A stretch of DNA of 64,000 bases from contig NZ_JAIMIC010000001.1 in NCBI RefSeq assembly GCF_019966545.1, positions 682,001 through 746,000 on the forward strand, in the 5' to 3' direction. The DNA comes from Heliomarina baculiformis. GTDB lineage: Bacteria > Pseudomonadota > Alphaproteobacteria > Rhodobacterales > Rhodobacteraceae. The notes under the pieces are model-generated. The model saw nothing but the letters and a program-made list of their open reading frames with translations. It ran no database searches and was not told the origin of the DNA. Below are positions 1 to 8,971 of this stretch, piece after piece (the first letter of the stretch is position 1; the number at the start of each line of letters is the position of its first letter). The translations under genes were made by a program, and so were the position numbers.

Positions 1-66
1 GTCACCGGCGCGTTAGCCTGATGTTTTTTCAATCGAAATCCGGACATTCACGCGTTTGCGCTGGGA

Positions 67-1029
67 TCATGGTGCCAGAGCGAGATCCGACCCATCCCAG
101 TAAAACAAGTATTCACAGGGCTTGCGCCCATCAGCGTTGCACTGTCCCATCGAACCACCGGTGATGATGCCGGTATTGCCATTGTTCAACGGGATCAGCT
201 TTACGCCCAGCGCCAGCAGGTTCTTGGGCTGCCCGGTGGCCGGGTAGTCCGAGCTGATGAAGACGTCCGCCGAGCACATCGAGGCACCGCAGAAAGGCCG
301 CGCCGGGGCGTTGACGCATTCAACCTCACGCCAGTCGAGCACCACGTCCTCGATGCCGTCGCCATCGATATCGCCACTGAGCAAGTAGTTCTCGCCCGTG
401 GTAGCATCGCCGTTGCACCCCTCGACCATCGTTCCCTCGGCCACCCGGCGCATATCCACGCCACCATCTGACTGTTCCCGCGGCTCCGGGGGCGTGCCAT
501 CCCAGGATATACCGCTGCTTTCGAACATCGATTGGCAGTACCCGAGCAACTGGTCGTATCCGGTGGCAAAACCCGCTGCCGGTATAGGTTGACGGCCCTC
601 GTTGGTGATGATTTCGAACCCGGGGCTTGCGGCCATGGATTGCAAAAGCGCGTCCTGCGCCGCGACCCGTGCCTCCCACGTCCCGAACAGCTCGTTCCAG
701 ATCAACTCGGGTATGCGGTAGCCCTGCGCCCCGGTGCTTATGATGACATCTTGCCGTTTGAATTCGCTTTGCGGCGCCGGAATATGTCCCATGCCGATGT
801 AAAGTATCAGGGTGTTGGGCGCGGAGATATCAGGCTCCATATTCCCGGTTTCCTGTGGCGACAGGCCTCGTGGGGACCGTTCGCCGCAGACAAGGCTGAT
901 CTCGACCCCGGCGGGTGCGTTCAGGAAACCCGCAAAATAGGACCCATCATCACTTGTCTGCAATTGCCATCCCTGTGCGGCCAGCGCGCCAGGAAAAAGC
1001 AAGAGCAGTGAAATCAGCAGTCTCTTCAT
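67..1029 (-). CDS. Secreted hypothetical protein with an Asp-rich calcium-loop motif
   Basis: 320 aa. I do not recognise the family. The first 18-19 residues (MKRLLISLLLLFPGALAAQ) form a clear signal peptide, so the product should be exported. The mature part has several Cys and, roughly two thirds along, a D-I-D-G-D-G-I-E-D segment like the calcium loops of FG-GAP or dockerin-type repeats. The open frame continues upstream to 1308, but that part overlaps the SDR gene and does not look like protein; the ATG at 1029 sits directly before the signal peptide and is the chosen start. The gene lies 2 bp downstream of the SDR stop on the same strand, so the two are probably cotranscribed. Function unknown; only the gene and the export signal are confident. 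Confidence 0.75.
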   Translation of the reverse strand: MKRLLISLLLLFPGALAAQGWQLQTSDDGSYFAGFLNAPAGVEISLVCGERSPRGLSPQETGNMEPDISAPNTLILYIGMGHIPAPQSEFKRQDVIISTGAQGYRIPELIWNELFGTWEARVAAQDALLQSMAASPGFEIITNEGRQPIPAAGFATGYDQLLGYCQSMFESSGISWDGTPPEPREQSDGGVDMRRVAEGTMVEGCNGDATTGENYLLSGDIDGDGIEDVVLDWREVECVNAPARPFCGASMCSADVFISSDYPATGQPKNLLALGVKLIPLNNGNTGIITGGSMGQCNADGRKPCEYLFYWDGSDLALAP

Positions 1030-1031
1030 GT

Positions 1032-1796
1032 TCAATCCGCCGTCCATCCGCCGTCGATAAGCATCGAAGTTCCCGTCACCATGGCCGAAGCATCGCTCGC
1101 AAGGTAAAGCGCCGCACCCATGATATCCGACACTTCGCCCACCCGGCCAAGTTTGATCTTGTCCTCGATCCAGGCCACCTGTTCGGGGCGCGCAAAGGTC
1201 GGCGCGGTCAGCGGTGTGCGGATGAAGGTCGGCGCAATCGTATTCACGCGGATATCGTAGTCGGCCCACTCCAGCGCCATCGCCCGGACCATGCCTTCGA
1301 GACCCCATTTCGAAGCACAGTAAAGCGTGCGTTCGCGGCCACCCACGTGACCCATCTGGCTCGAGATATGGATGATCGAGCCCGGCTTGCCCGCGTCACG
1401 CAGCGCGGTCGCGCAGGTGGTCGAAAGAAAATAGGCCGCCCGCAGGTTCAACGAGATGACCCGGTCGAATTCCGCAGGCGAGGTGTCGAAAGCAAGACCC
1501 GGAAAGGTGGTCCCGGCGGCATTGACCACCACGTCAAAGACCTGCCCATCAAGCGCGGTTTCCATGGCATTTAGATCCGCCAGATCGAGCGGCAGCGCCT
1601 CAGCAGACCAGCCCCTTTGGGTCATCGCCTCGACGGTTTCGTTCAGCCGTTCAGCCCGGCGCGCGGCACAGACCACATGCGCCCCGGCATCGGCAAGCGC
1701 GACGGCACAGCCCTGCCCAATGCCCGAGGAAGCACCGGTGACAAGCGCGATCCTACCATCCATTCGTTGCGAGGGCGGCGTGGGCAGATCTGTCAT
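1032..1796 (-). CDS. SDR family NAD(P)-dependent oxidoreductase
   Basis: 254 aa, normal length for a classical short-chain dehydrogenase/reductase. It has the Rossmann motif TGASSGIG near residues 20-27, the NAG-type segment VVNAAG, a catalytic Ser in HISSQMGHVG and the Y-x-x-x-K pair in LYCASKWGLEG; the C-terminal part ends SMLIDGGWTAD as in gluconate-5-dehydrogenase and 3-ketoacyl-ACP reductase relatives. The frame opens at a TTG (1817), but the ATG at 1796 has AGGA at 1807-1810, 10 nt upstream, and is a better start. Substrate cannot be read from sequence; sugar-acid or beta-hydroxy compounds are typical for this branch. Probably cotranscribed with the secreted protein downstream. Confidence 0.9.
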   Translation of the reverse strand: MTDLPTPPSQRMDGRIALVTGASSGIGQGCAVALADAGAHVVCAARRAERLNETVEAMTQRGWSAEALPLDLADLNAMETALDGQVFDVVVNAAGTTFPGLAFDTSPAEFDRVISLNLRAAYFLSTTCATALRDAGKPGSIIHISSQMGHVGGRERTLYCASKWGLEGMVRAMALEWADYDIRVNTIAPTFIRTPLTAPTFARPEQVAWIEDKIKLGRVGEVSDIMGAALYLASDASAMVTGTSMLIDGGWTAD

Positions 1797-1964
1797 GAAA
1801 GGGTTTTCCTGTTGCAATCACGCAATCTTTTGCCCAAGCCGCGTGACGTTGCAACCGAGCGTTGCCGCGATCTTCAAAAATACCGGACGAATGCTATCGG
1901 CGGCCCATGGCTTTCCTCGACGCGGCGTTTGGCGGATAAGGAAGCAGATCCGAAGGAGAGCATC

Positions 1965-2792
1965 ATGACCGGCAGAACCTATTATGCACCTCAGGGCGGT
2001 CACCCCGGTCAGGAGCAGCTTCTGACCGACCGCGCGATGTTCACCGAAGCCTACGCGGTCATTCCCAAGGGCACCCTGCGCGATATCACCACCAGCCGGT
2101 TGCCGCACTGGGAGGACACCCGGCTTTGGGTGATCGCGCGCCCTTTAAGCGGTTTTGCCGAAACCTTTTCCCATTACGTGATGGAAGTCGCGCCGGGCGG
2201 GGGCAGTTCACGCCCCGAACCGAACAGGCAGGCCGAGGCGGTGCTGTTTGTCGTCGAAGGCAATATGCATCTGACGATTTCCGGTGACGAACATGCGATG
2301 GAGGCAGGCGGCTATGCCTTTCTGCCAGCAGGCGCGGACTGGAGTTTGCGCAATGCATCCCAAGCGCCGGTCCGGTTCCATTGGATCCGAAAGGCCTATG
2401 AGGCGGCCGAAGGTATCGAGCCACCCGAAGCCTTTGTCACCAGCGACGCGGCGGTGGACCCCATCGCCATGTCCGGCACCGAAGGGCGCTGGGCCACGAC
2501 CCGGTTCGTGTCGCCCGAGGACATGCGGCACGACATGCATGTGACCATCGTGACGTTTCAGCCCGGCGGGGTCATTCCCTTTCCTGAAACACACGTGATG
2601 GAGCACGGTCTGTATGTTCTGGAAGGCAAGGCGGTCTACCGGCTCAACCAGGACTGGGTCGAGGTTGAGGCCGGCGACTACATGTGGCTGCGCGCCTTTT
2701 GCCCGCAGGCCTGCTATGCAGGCGGTCCGGGACCGTTTCGCTATCTTCTCTACAAGGACGTGAACCGGCACATGCGGTTTGGATCGCGCTGA
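1965..2792 (+). CDS. allE: (S)-ureidoglycine aminohydrolase, bicupin
   Basis: 275 aa, the usual length of UGlyAH (YlbA/AllE). It converts (S)-ureidoglycine to (S)-ureidoglycolate and ammonia in allantoin degradation. Two cupin domains are visible, about residues 60-140 and 190-265. The C-terminal cupin shows the Mn-binding set of the family: E208, H210 and H214 in PETHVMEH, and Q248 in FCPQAC. The ATG at 1965 has AAGGAGAG 5 nt upstream; the frame extends much further 5' (1617) but without protein-like sequence. The gene is transcribed away from the SDR gene and is followed by an intrinsic terminator. Its product feeds AllA, encoded at 5431-5913 on the other strand. Cytoplasmic enzyme; assignment is firm. 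Confidence 0.95.
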   Translation: MTGRTYYAPQGGHPGQEQLLTDRAMFTEAYAVIPKGTLRDITTSRLPHWEDTRLWVIARPLSGFAETFSHYVMEVAPGGGSSRPEPNRQAEAVLFVVEGNMHLTISGDEHAMEAGGYAFLPAGADWSLRNASQAPVRFHWIRKAYEAAEGIEPPEAFVTSDAAVDPIAMSGTEGRWATTRFVSPEDMRHDMHVTIVTFQPGGVIPFPETHVMEHGLYVLEGKAVYRLNQDWVEVEAGDYMWLRAFCPQACYAGGPGPFRYLLYKDVNRHMRFGSR

Positions 2793-2801
2793 CGCGCGAT
2801 G

Positions 2802-2823
2802 CCTCCGGCGGGGATATTTTTAA
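2802..2823 (+). terminator. Intrinsic terminator of allE
   Basis: A short GC hairpin (CCTC, loop CGGC, GGGG, with one G-U pair) is followed by ATATTTTTAAA, starting 9 nt after the allE stop. From memory, this CCTCCGGCGGGGATATTTTT form recurs behind genes in Rhodobacteraceae and hints at the host group. Confidence 0.6.
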
Positions 2824-2901
2824 ACCCAAAGAAGGGGATGGGCTCTGATAAGCGACAGGTTGCCCATTGAGGCCCGCCTCGCTTGGTGACATGAGAGGCG
2901 C

Positions 2902-3885
2902 ATGCGTATCGCGATCAATGGATTCGGCCGTATCGGCCGCACGATTCTGCGCCAGGTTCTGAGCGAGCCGGCGCGCGGGATCGAGGTTGCGCGGATCAAT
3001 GATATCGCCACGCCCGAGATGTGCGCCTACCTGTTCCAGTTTGACAGCACCTTTGGTCCTTATCCCGGGACCGTCGAGGCACGGGACGGCATGCTGATTG
3101 TGGACGGGCGCGGGATGACGCTGAGCCGGGCGGATAATCTGTCACAGATCGACCTGTCCGGTGTTGACGTGGTGCTTGAATGCACCGGCATTGCCCGGAC
3201 ATCGGATGTGGCGCGGCGCGGACTGGCCGCGGGCGCGCGGTCGGTGCTAATTTCCGGACCTTCTCCGGCAGCCGAGTTGACGCTGGTGCGCGGCGCCAAT
3301 GACGCTTTGCTGGGGGACGAACGGGTTGTCTCCAACGCCTCCTGCACAACCAATGCGCTGGCGCCGCTGGTTCGGGTGCTGGATGAGATTGGCGGCGTCG
3401 AACGCGGTCATATGACGACCATCCACTGCTATACCAACAGCCAGCCGATGGTGGATGCGCCGCGCGACGACTTCGCACGTAGCCGTGGCGGCGCGCAGTC
3501 AATGGTGCCCACCACGAGCAGCGCCACGCACCTGATCGACGAGGTCCTGCCTGAACTTGAGGGGCGTCTTACGGGATCGGCCCTCCGCGTGCCGGTGGCG
3601 AGCGTGTCGGCCATCGATCTAGTGGTGCAACTGCGTGACGCGATGAGCGCAGATGGCTTCGATGAAGCCCTTCGTGAGGCTGTCACGGCTTCGCCGGTGC
3701 TTGGCTGGACTAATCAGCCGCTTGTCTCATCGGACCTGCGGGCGCGCCCCGAGTCGCTGGTGGTGGCCGGGCCGGAGACCCGTTTCGTTGACGGGCAGGC
3801 GCGGGTTTTTGGCTGGTATGACAACGAGTGGGGTTTTTCGGCCCGCATGCTTGACGTGGCGGCGATGATGGCCGCGCGGGGGTAG
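2902..3885 (+). CDS. Divergent glyceraldehyde-3-phosphate dehydrogenase paralogue
   Basis: 327 aa. The Rossmann start INGFGRIGR, the catalytic C148 in NASCTTN, the catalytic H175 in TTIHCYT and YDNEWGF near the C-terminus place it in the phosphorylating GAPDH family. It differs from the second copy in this window (33244-34248): the phosphate-loop segment reads VPTTSSATHL instead of [10 protein letters not shown], and the usual T-x-D-Q after the catalytic His reads T-N-S-Q. These changes fall where GAPDH binds inorganic phosphate and substrate phosphate, so it may be an erythrose-4-phosphate dehydrogenase-like or otherwise specialised enzyme. The gene sits inside the ureide cluster but is separated from allE by a terminator. 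Family certain, substrate not. Confidence 0.85.
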   Translation: MRIAINGFGRIGRTILRQVLSEPARGIEVARINDIATPEMCAYLFQFDSTFGPYPGTVEARDGMLIVDGRGMTLSRADNLSQIDLSGVDVVLECTGIARTSDVARRGLAAGARSVLISGPSPAAELTLVRGANDALLGDERVVSNASCTTNALAPLVRVLDEIGGVERGHMTTIHCYTNSQPMVDAPRDDFARSRGGAQSMVPTTSSATHLIDEVLPELEGRLTGSALRVPVASVSAIDLVVQLRDAMSADGFDEALREAVTASPVLGWTNQPLVSSDLRARPESLVVAGPETRFVDGQARVFGWYDNEWGFSARMLDVAAMMAARG

Positions 3886-3886
3886 C

Positions 3887-3915
3887 AACGCGCGGGACCT
3901 TTTGCCCGGCGCGTT
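3887..3915. terminator. Hairpin between convergent GAPDH-like and permease genes
   Basis: AACGCGCGGG (3887-3896) pairs with CCCGGCGCGTT (3905-3915) with a single bulged G. A TTT follows on the plus side, and the loop itself contains TTTT. It occupies nearly the whole 34-bp gap between two convergent stops, so it probably terminates in both directions. Confidence 0.6.
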
Positions 3916-3919
3916 TGGC

Positions 3920-5377
3920 TTAGTTTTTCGAGAACCGACCGGTGGCCTGACCTGACATGCCGCCCGAAACTTCCTCGGTCGATTCCTCGTAGAGTTCTTC
4001 GGGCAGCAGCAGGTTCAGCACGATGGCAATCAGGGCAGCTGGCAGGATGCCCGACGCGCCGAGGATGCGCAGAGAATCCGGCAGGTGCTGCAGGGCGTTT
4101 GGCGCGCCGGGCGCAAGGTTCATCACCTCGAGCTGCAGCCCAAGCCCGACGGAGAGCGCCACGGCGAAGACCACCATGTTGCGTCGGTTCCAGTTTACAT
4201 CCGACAGCATTGAGACACCCGAAGCCACCACCATCCCGAACATGACGATCACGCCACCGCCCAGAACTTCGATCGGGACGGTGCGGATCAGGCCGCCGAC
4301 CTTGGGCACCAGCCCGCAGAAGATCAGGAAGAGCGCGCCGATGGTGACCACATGGCGGCTCATGACGCCGGTCATCGCGATCAGACCGACGTTCTGGGAA
4401 AAGGAAGTATTGGGCAAACCGCCAAAGACACCGGCAAGCGCACTGCCGATCCCATCGGCAAAGGTGGCACCACGGATTTCGCCATCGGTGGCTTCGCGCC
4501 CTGCCCCGCCCTTGGTGATGCCCGAGACGTCTCCGACGGTTTCCACGGCCGAGACAAAGGCCATCAGGCAGAAACCGATGACCGCGGCCAGCGAAAATTC
4601 GAAACCGTATTTCAGCGGCATGGGGAGCGCGAAGGCCGCGGCCCGCTGCCAGCTTGTCGCAATTCCATCGAATGTGATCATGCCGATGCCCAGCGCATAG
4701 AGATAGCCGACGATGATGCCCACAAGCACGGCTGACACAGACAGGATGCCGCGGGTAAAGAATTTCACCCCGAGCGTCACGAAGATCACGACCAGCGCGG
4801 CGGACCAGCTGCGCAGGCTGCCGTAACTTTCGGCGCCCGAAGCCTTGGCCGGCACACCGCCAGCCGCGTATTCGATGCCGACCTTGACCAGCGCAAGACC
4901 GATCATCGTGACAACCAGACCTGTCACCAGCGGCGGCAGGGCAAAGCGGATCTTGCCGATCACCGTGCCAAGCAGCGCATGGAACAGACCGCCAAGGATC
5001 ACCCCGCCAAAAAGCGCGGCAAGACCGTCGACACCTTTACCCGCGACCAGCGGGATCATGATCGGAATGAAGGCAAAAGAGGTGCCCTGCACGATGGGCA
5101 GCGCCGCCCCGACCGGGCCTATGGTGATGGTCTGTAGCAGGGTCGCGACCCCGGCAAAGAGCATCGACATCTGGATCAGGTAAAGCAGCTCCGGGAAATC
5201 CGGCGAGTTCGAGCCGAAACCGAAACCGGCGGCACCGGCAACGATTATGGCCGGCGTGACGTTCGAGACGAACATTGCCAGCACATGCTGGATGCCAAGC
5301 GGCACGGCCTTATACAGCGCGGGCGTGTAGTTCGGATCGCGTAGCTGTTCTGCGGTCCCCAGAGAAGTATCAGCCAT
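3920..5377 (-). CDS. NCS2 family purine (urate/xanthine) permease
   Basis: 485 aa with about 12-14 hydrophobic segments. Family marks are the N-terminal GIQHVLAMFVSNVTPAIIV, the ETVGDVSG segment in the substrate-binding TM8 and SFSQNVGLIAMTG in TM10, as in nucleobase:cation symporter-2 proteins such as XanQ and UacT. It should import a purine or urate with a cation across the inner membrane. The frame opens at 5434, inside allA, but the ATG at 5377 has AAAGGGAC just upstream and begins directly before the conserved region. It lies downstream of puuE-uraD and allA on the same strand, 54 bp after allA. That context favours urate or xanthine over uracil; exact substrate is inferred. Confidence 0.92.
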   Translation of the reverse strand: MADTSLGTAEQLRDPNYTPALYKAVPLGIQHVLAMFVSNVTPAIIVAGAAGFGFGSNSPDFPELLYLIQMSMLFAGVATLLQTITIGPVGAALPIVQGTSFAFIPIMIPLVAGKGVDGLAALFGGVILGGLFHALLGTVIGKIRFALPPLVTGLVVTMIGLALVKVGIEYAAGGVPAKASGAESYGSLRSWSAALVVIFVTLGVKFFTRGILSVSAVLVGIIVGYLYALGIGMITFDGIATSWQRAAAFALPMPLKYGFEFSLAAVIGFCLMAFVSAVETVGDVSGITKGGAGREATDGEIRGATFADGIGSALAGVFGGLPNTSFSQNVGLIAMTGVMSRHVVTIGALFLIFCGLVPKVGGLIRTVPIEVLGGGVIVMFGMVVASGVSMLSDVNWNRRNMVVFAVALSVGLGLQLEVMNLAPGAPNALQHLPDSLRILGASGILPAALIAIVLNLLLPEELYEESTEEVSGGMSGQATGRFSKN

Positions 5378-5430
5378 TTCATGTCCCTTTTGTTGGTTTG
5401 CCTGCCGCCTCTTGCCGGGCGGTCGCGGCT

Positions 5431-5913
5431 TCATTCGATCATGTACGGTTCCTCGAACCAGTGTTCTTCCAGATTGCTGCCGGGGCCGATCCGGTCGACC
5501 ACGGCGAAAAGACCCGGCGCGTGCAGTGGCGTCAGCACGCCATGCCAGGTGCCCCGATGAAAATTGATCACCTGCCCCGGTTCGGTTCGAAACGCTTGCG
5601 GCTGGCCAGGCACGCCGCCCGCGTCCGGCGCGACCACCACCAGAAAGGAATGTTCGCTCATCGGGATGAAGGTCTGGCTACCATCCGGGTGACGTTCGAC
5701 CATCTCGAGCTTCAGCGGCAGGGTTCGCGGCTCGGCCTTGAACAGGCTGAGCCCGGCTCTGCCATCGGAAAAATCAAACCGGGCGCGGTCATGGTAGCGG
5801 CCGCAAAGCCCCTGATTGATGATCTTGTCCGCGTCGCCTTTTGCCTCGATCAGGTCCCCGAAATCGGCAAACGCCCCGGCTTGCATCGGATTGATCGAAA
5901 CGCTCCGGCTCAT
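5431..5913 (-). CDS. allA: Ureidoglycolate lyase
   Basis: 160 aa, full length for AllA. It splits (S)-ureidoglycolate into glyoxylate and urea, the last step of this ureide route. Recognisable family segments are the N-terminal FGDLIEAKGDADKIINQG, ARFDF, LKLEMVERHPDGSQTFIP and FHRGTWHG, which build the cupin-like barrel and active site. The start ATG (5913) overlaps the stop of the upstream puuE-uraD gene by 4 bp (ATGA), so translation is coupled. It works after AllE, whose gene is divergent at 1965-2792. Confidence 0.95.
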   Translation of the reverse strand: MSRSVSINPMQAGAFADFGDLIEAKGDADKIINQGLCGRYHDRARFDFSDGRAGLSLFKAEPRTLPLKLEMVERHPDGSQTFIPMSEHSFLVVVAPDAGGVPGQPQAFRTEPGQVINFHRGTWHGVLTPLHAPGLFAVVDRIGPGSNLEEHWFEEPYMIE

Positions 5914-7319
5914 CGCAGCATGTCTCGCAGGCGGATTTCCGCGATGCGTTCGACCTGTTTGCAGGCGGTGGCCAGCTCCTCAGCGGGGGTATTATCGAGA
6001 CGTTCGCGGAAGGCGGCCATGATGCTGGCCTTTGTATTGTCCCGCACCGCGATGATGAAGGGAAAGCCGAACTTGGCTGTATAGGCATCGTTCATCTCGG
6101 TGAAGGCGGCACGCTCTTCGTCAGTCAGTGCATCAAGGCCCGCCGAGGCCTGTTCCGCCGTGGATTCCACCGTCAACCGTTTGGCCGCGGCCAGTTTCCC
6201 GGCAAGATCGGGATGCGCCTTGAGCACGCCGAGGCGTTCTGCATCGCTTGCAACGCGAAAAACACGGGCCAGCGCGTTATGCACGCCGGTCGCGCTATCA
6301 TGGGCCGGACCAAGCTCAAGCGCCCAAGCACGTTCTGCGATCCATGGCGAATGCTCGAAAACGCCGCCGTAGGTGGCAACGAACTGTTCCTTGTCCATCT
6401 GATGCGGACGGGTCTGCTCAACCGGGGGATGGGTCGCCGCCCAATGCTCGGCAATCTGCAGCCGCGTGGCAAACCAGACCTTTGAATGGCTCTTGGCATG
6501 TTCAAGAAACCGCGCCAGCGCGCGGATACGCCCCGGTCGCCCGACAAGACGGCAATGCAAGCCGATAGACATCATTTTCGGCTGGCCAGCCTCGCCTTCC
6601 TCGTAAAGCGTATCAAACGTATCGCGCAGATAGGCAAAGAACTGGTCGCCGGAATTGAAACCCTGCGGCGTCGCGAAACGCATGTCGTTGCAATCAAGCG
6701 TATAAGGCACGATCAGCTGGTCGCGATCCCCCACCTTCATCCAGTAGGGCAGATCATCATCATAGGTATCGGCCACGTAATCGAACTGACCCGTCTCAGA
6801 TGCCAGCCGCACGGTGTTGATCGAAGTCCGCCCCGCGTACCAGCCGCGCGGGGCCTCGCCGGTGACCTCGGTGTGCAGACGGATCGCCTCGGCAATGGCC
6901 GCGCGTTCCTCGTCTTCGGGCATATCCTTGTGTTCGATCCATTTCAGCCCGTGGCTGGCGATCTCCCAACCCGAGGCCTGCATCGCTGCGACCTGTTCGG
7001 GCGCACGGGCCAGCGCCGTGGCCACGCCGTAAACGGTAATCGGCAAATCGCCCAAAAGACGGTGCAAACGCCAGAACCCGGCGCGTGCCCCGTATTCATA
7101 GATCGATTCCATATTCCAGTGACGCTGGCCGGGCCACTGCGCCGCACCGACGATCTCGGACAGGAAAGCTTCGGAGGCGGAATCCCCGTGGAGGATGTTG
7201 TTCTCGCCGCCTTCTTCGTAGTTTAAAACGATCTGCACGGCGATACGCGCGTCGCCGGGCCATTTCGGATCCGGCGGGGTTGCCCCATAGCCGATCATGT
7301 CACGTGGATATCTGTTCAT
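5910..7319 (-). CDS. Allantoinase PuuE fused to OHCU decarboxylase UraD
   Basis: 469 aa, a two-enzyme fusion. Residues about 1-300 are the polysaccharide-deacetylase-fold allantoinase PuuE (start YPRDMIGYGATPPDPKWPG, then NYEEGGENNILHGD and the metal/active-site region EIASHGLKWIEHKDM). Residues about 315-469 are 2-oxo-4-hydroxy-4-carboxy-5-ureidoimidazoline decarboxylase, with its diagnostic LKAHPDLAGKL and the ESTAEQASAGL helix carrying the catalytic His and Glu. Together they convert OHCU to (S)-allantoin and then to allantoate. The ATG at 7319 has GAGGGGAC upstream; the longer frame to 7373 lacks support. It is first in the puuE-uraD, allA, permease operon and divergent from uraH. Confidence 0.95.
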   Translation of the reverse strand: MNRYPRDMIGYGATPPDPKWPGDARIAVQIVLNYEEGGENNILHGDSASEAFLSEIVGAAQWPGQRHWNMESIYEYGARAGFWRLHRLLGDLPITVYGVATALARAPEQVAAMQASGWEIASHGLKWIEHKDMPEDEERAAIAEAIRLHTEVTGEAPRGWYAGRTSINTVRLASETGQFDYVADTYDDDLPYWMKVGDRDQLIVPYTLDCNDMRFATPQGFNSGDQFFAYLRDTFDTLYEEGEAGQPKMMSIGLHCRLVGRPGRIRALARFLEHAKSHSKVWFATRLQIAEHWAATHPPVEQTRPHQMDKEQFVATYGGVFEHSPWIAERAWALELGPAHDSATGVHNALARVFRVASDAERLGVLKAHPDLAGKLAAAKRLTVESTAEQASAGLDALTDEERAAFTEMNDAYTAKFGFPFIIAVRDNTKASIMAAFRERLDNTPAEELATACKQVERIAEIRLRDMLR

Positions 7320-7376
7320 AAGTCCCCTCGGGTATGGGCCGTTTCTAAGCCATTTTCCCGACTGCGGTTTCAAAAA

Positions 7377-7413
7377 TGTGCAATAACACTGTCAAAAACT
7401 TCGCATTTGCACA
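7377..7413. promoter_or_regulatory. Possible operator between puuE-uraD and uraH
   Basis: The divergent gap contains TGTGCAA (7377-7383) and its exact inverse TTGCACA (7407-7413), with centres 30 bp apart, close to three helical turns. The sequence between them is AT-rich. This could bind a dimeric regulator controlling both directions; no regulator is assigned. Confidence 0.35.
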
Positions 7414-7461
7414 AAGCTGCGACCTGCGTCACACAAAACCCGTGGCTCTGGAGGCAATCAT

Positions 7462-7815
7462 TTGACCGGCTATCTGACAACCCATGTTCTCGACACCGCC
7501 CGTGGCTGCCCGGCGCAGGGAATCCGTATCGAACTTTACCGGATCAACGGCAACGATGCCGCGCATATCGCCACTGTTTCAACCAATGACGACGGGCGCA
7601 CCGACACGCCGATCCTGCCGAAAAAGGATTTCGCCACCGGCACTTACGAGCTGCGTTTTCACGTGGGCGACTACCTGGACCAGCACCCGGTCAAGGATGG
7701 CACGCCACGCTTTCTCGACATGATCCCGATCCGCTTCGGCATGTCCGAAGCGGCGCATTACCACGTGCCGCTGCTGCTCTCCGCTTTTGGCTATTCGACC
7801 TATCGCGGCAGCTAA
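7462..7815 (+). CDS. uraH: 5-hydroxyisourate hydrolase (transthyretin-like)
   Basis: 117 aa, standard length for HIUase. It opens 5-hydroxyisourate to OHCU, the step before UraD. The family marks are the N-terminal [14 protein letters not shown] with the catalytic His, the HVPLLLS strand with a second His, and the C-terminal tetrapeptide YRGS that separates HIUases from transthyretins. The start is TTG at 7462: a strong GGAGG at 7450-7454 lies 7 nt upstream and no ATG is available. It is divergent from puuE-uraD, and its last 4 bp overlap the end of the convergent histidine kinase gene. Urate oxidase and an allantoate hydrolase are not in the window. Confidence 0.95.
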   Translation: MTGYLTTHVLDTARGCPAQGIRIELYRINGNDAAHIATVSTNDDGRTDTPILPKKDFATGTYELRFHVGDYLDQHPVKDGTPRFLDMIPIRFGMSEAAHYHVPLLLSAFGYSTYRGS

Positions 7816-8897
7816 ACCGGGAAGGTCAGTACAAGACTGCTGCCGTTTTCATCCAACGAGGACTCCAAGGTGCCGTCCAGTTGCGACGCAGCGGCTTCAA
7901 GAAGGCTTCGGCCCAGCCCGGAAACGCCGGACTCGTCTTTGACCCGCACCGCATTGCCAACCCCGTCATCACGGCATTCCAGTTGCAGGCCCCCGTCTGC
8001 CTGACGTGACAGGCGCACATGAATGACGCCCGCACGATCATCCGGAAAGCCATGTTTGACCGAATTCGCAATAGCTTCGCTGACGATCACGCCAAGCGAC
8101 GCGGCCTTCTCGGCGTCGAACTCTACCGGTTCGGACGAGAGTTCAATTGTAACATTCGCAGGCACCGACAGACGCAGATGCCCGACGATCCGGTCGAGAT
8201 AGCTATCCAGCGACATGAATTTATCAGAACTGGATACCTGCATTTCAGTATGAAGCGCGGAAATCGCCTGAAGCCGACGCTGGATCGCGTCGATCGCTTC
8301 GGTCGCAACCGGATCGGTGATCTGGCGCGCATAAAGCCGCATCACCGAAGAAACGGATTGCAGAGAATTCTTGAGGCGATGATCCATTTCCTTGCGCAGG
8401 ACTTGCTGCTCCCGCAGCGCCTTGCGCAATTCCAGTTCCTTCATCGCCTGCCGCGCCAGCACCCGAAGAGTATCGCGCTGCATCTCGTCCAGCACACGCG
8501 GTTTTTCATCAAGCACGCAAAGTGTACCGACAGGGTGGCCGTCCGCCGTCACCAACGGCGCTCCCGCGTAGAAACGCATGGATCCCTCGCCGATACACAG
8601 CGGGTTCTGCGAGGTGCGCTCGTCGAGCCAGGTATCCTCGATCTCGATAACGCCGTCGTCATACATAACCCGCGAACAGATCGAGGAATTCAGATCCGTC
8701 TGGTCCTTGTCAAAGCCGGTCTTGGCCTTGAACCACTGGCGGTCCTCATCGACAAAGCTGACCAGCGACACCGGCGCTCCGCAGATGCGTGAAGCGAGCA
8801 TAACCAGATCATCGAACTCAGCCTCGCGAGGGGTGTCCAGCACATCGAGGCTGCGCAAAGCCTCAAGCCGTTCAATTTCCGAGTTTGTAAAGTCCAT
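7812..8897 (-). CDS. GAF domain sensor histidine kinase, HWE/HisKA_2 type
   Basis: 361 aa, no signal peptide or membrane segment, so cytoplasmic. Residues about 20-155 form a GAF domain of the type starting [14 protein letters not shown]-x-E, with the ICSRVM and [15 protein letters not shown] segments. The phospho-acceptor H173 lies in [13 protein letters not shown], the H-box of HisKA_2/HWE kinases, and an HATPase domain follows with [15 protein letters not shown] (N-box) and [11 protein letters not shown] (G-box). This layout is typical of blue-light or general stress kinases that signal to PhyR-like or orphan receivers, but no response regulator is nearby and the ligand is unknown. Convergent with uraH, overlapping by 4 bp. 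Confidence 0.9.
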   Translation of the reverse strand: MDFTNSEIERLEALRSLDVLDTPREAEFDDLVMLASRICGAPVSLVSFVDEDRQWFKAKTGFDKDQTDLNSSICSRVMYDDGVIEIEDTWLDERTSQNPLCIGEGSMRFYAGAPLVTADGHPVGTLCVLDEKPRVLDEMQRDTLRVLARQAMKELELRKALREQQVLRKEMDHRLKNSLQSVSSVMRLYARQITDPVATEAIDAIQRRLQAISALHTEMQVSSSDKFMSLDSYLDRIVGHLRLSVPANVTIELSSEPVEFDAEKAASLGVIVSEAIANSVKHGFPDDRAGVIHVRLSRQADGGLQLECRDDGVGNAVRVKDESGVSGLGRSLLEAAASQLDGTLESSLDENGSSLVLTFPV

Positions 8898-8971
8898 TTT
8901 CCGATGCCCGTACCCAGTCGCCCTACGAATTCATATCTTCTAATCATTTAGGCTTAAAGCCTGCTTTCGCC

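Noticed and set aside
1-66. Possible gene end or terminator at the left edge
   Set aside because: Only 66 bp, containing a T6 run but no convincing hairpin or reading frame that can be assigned.
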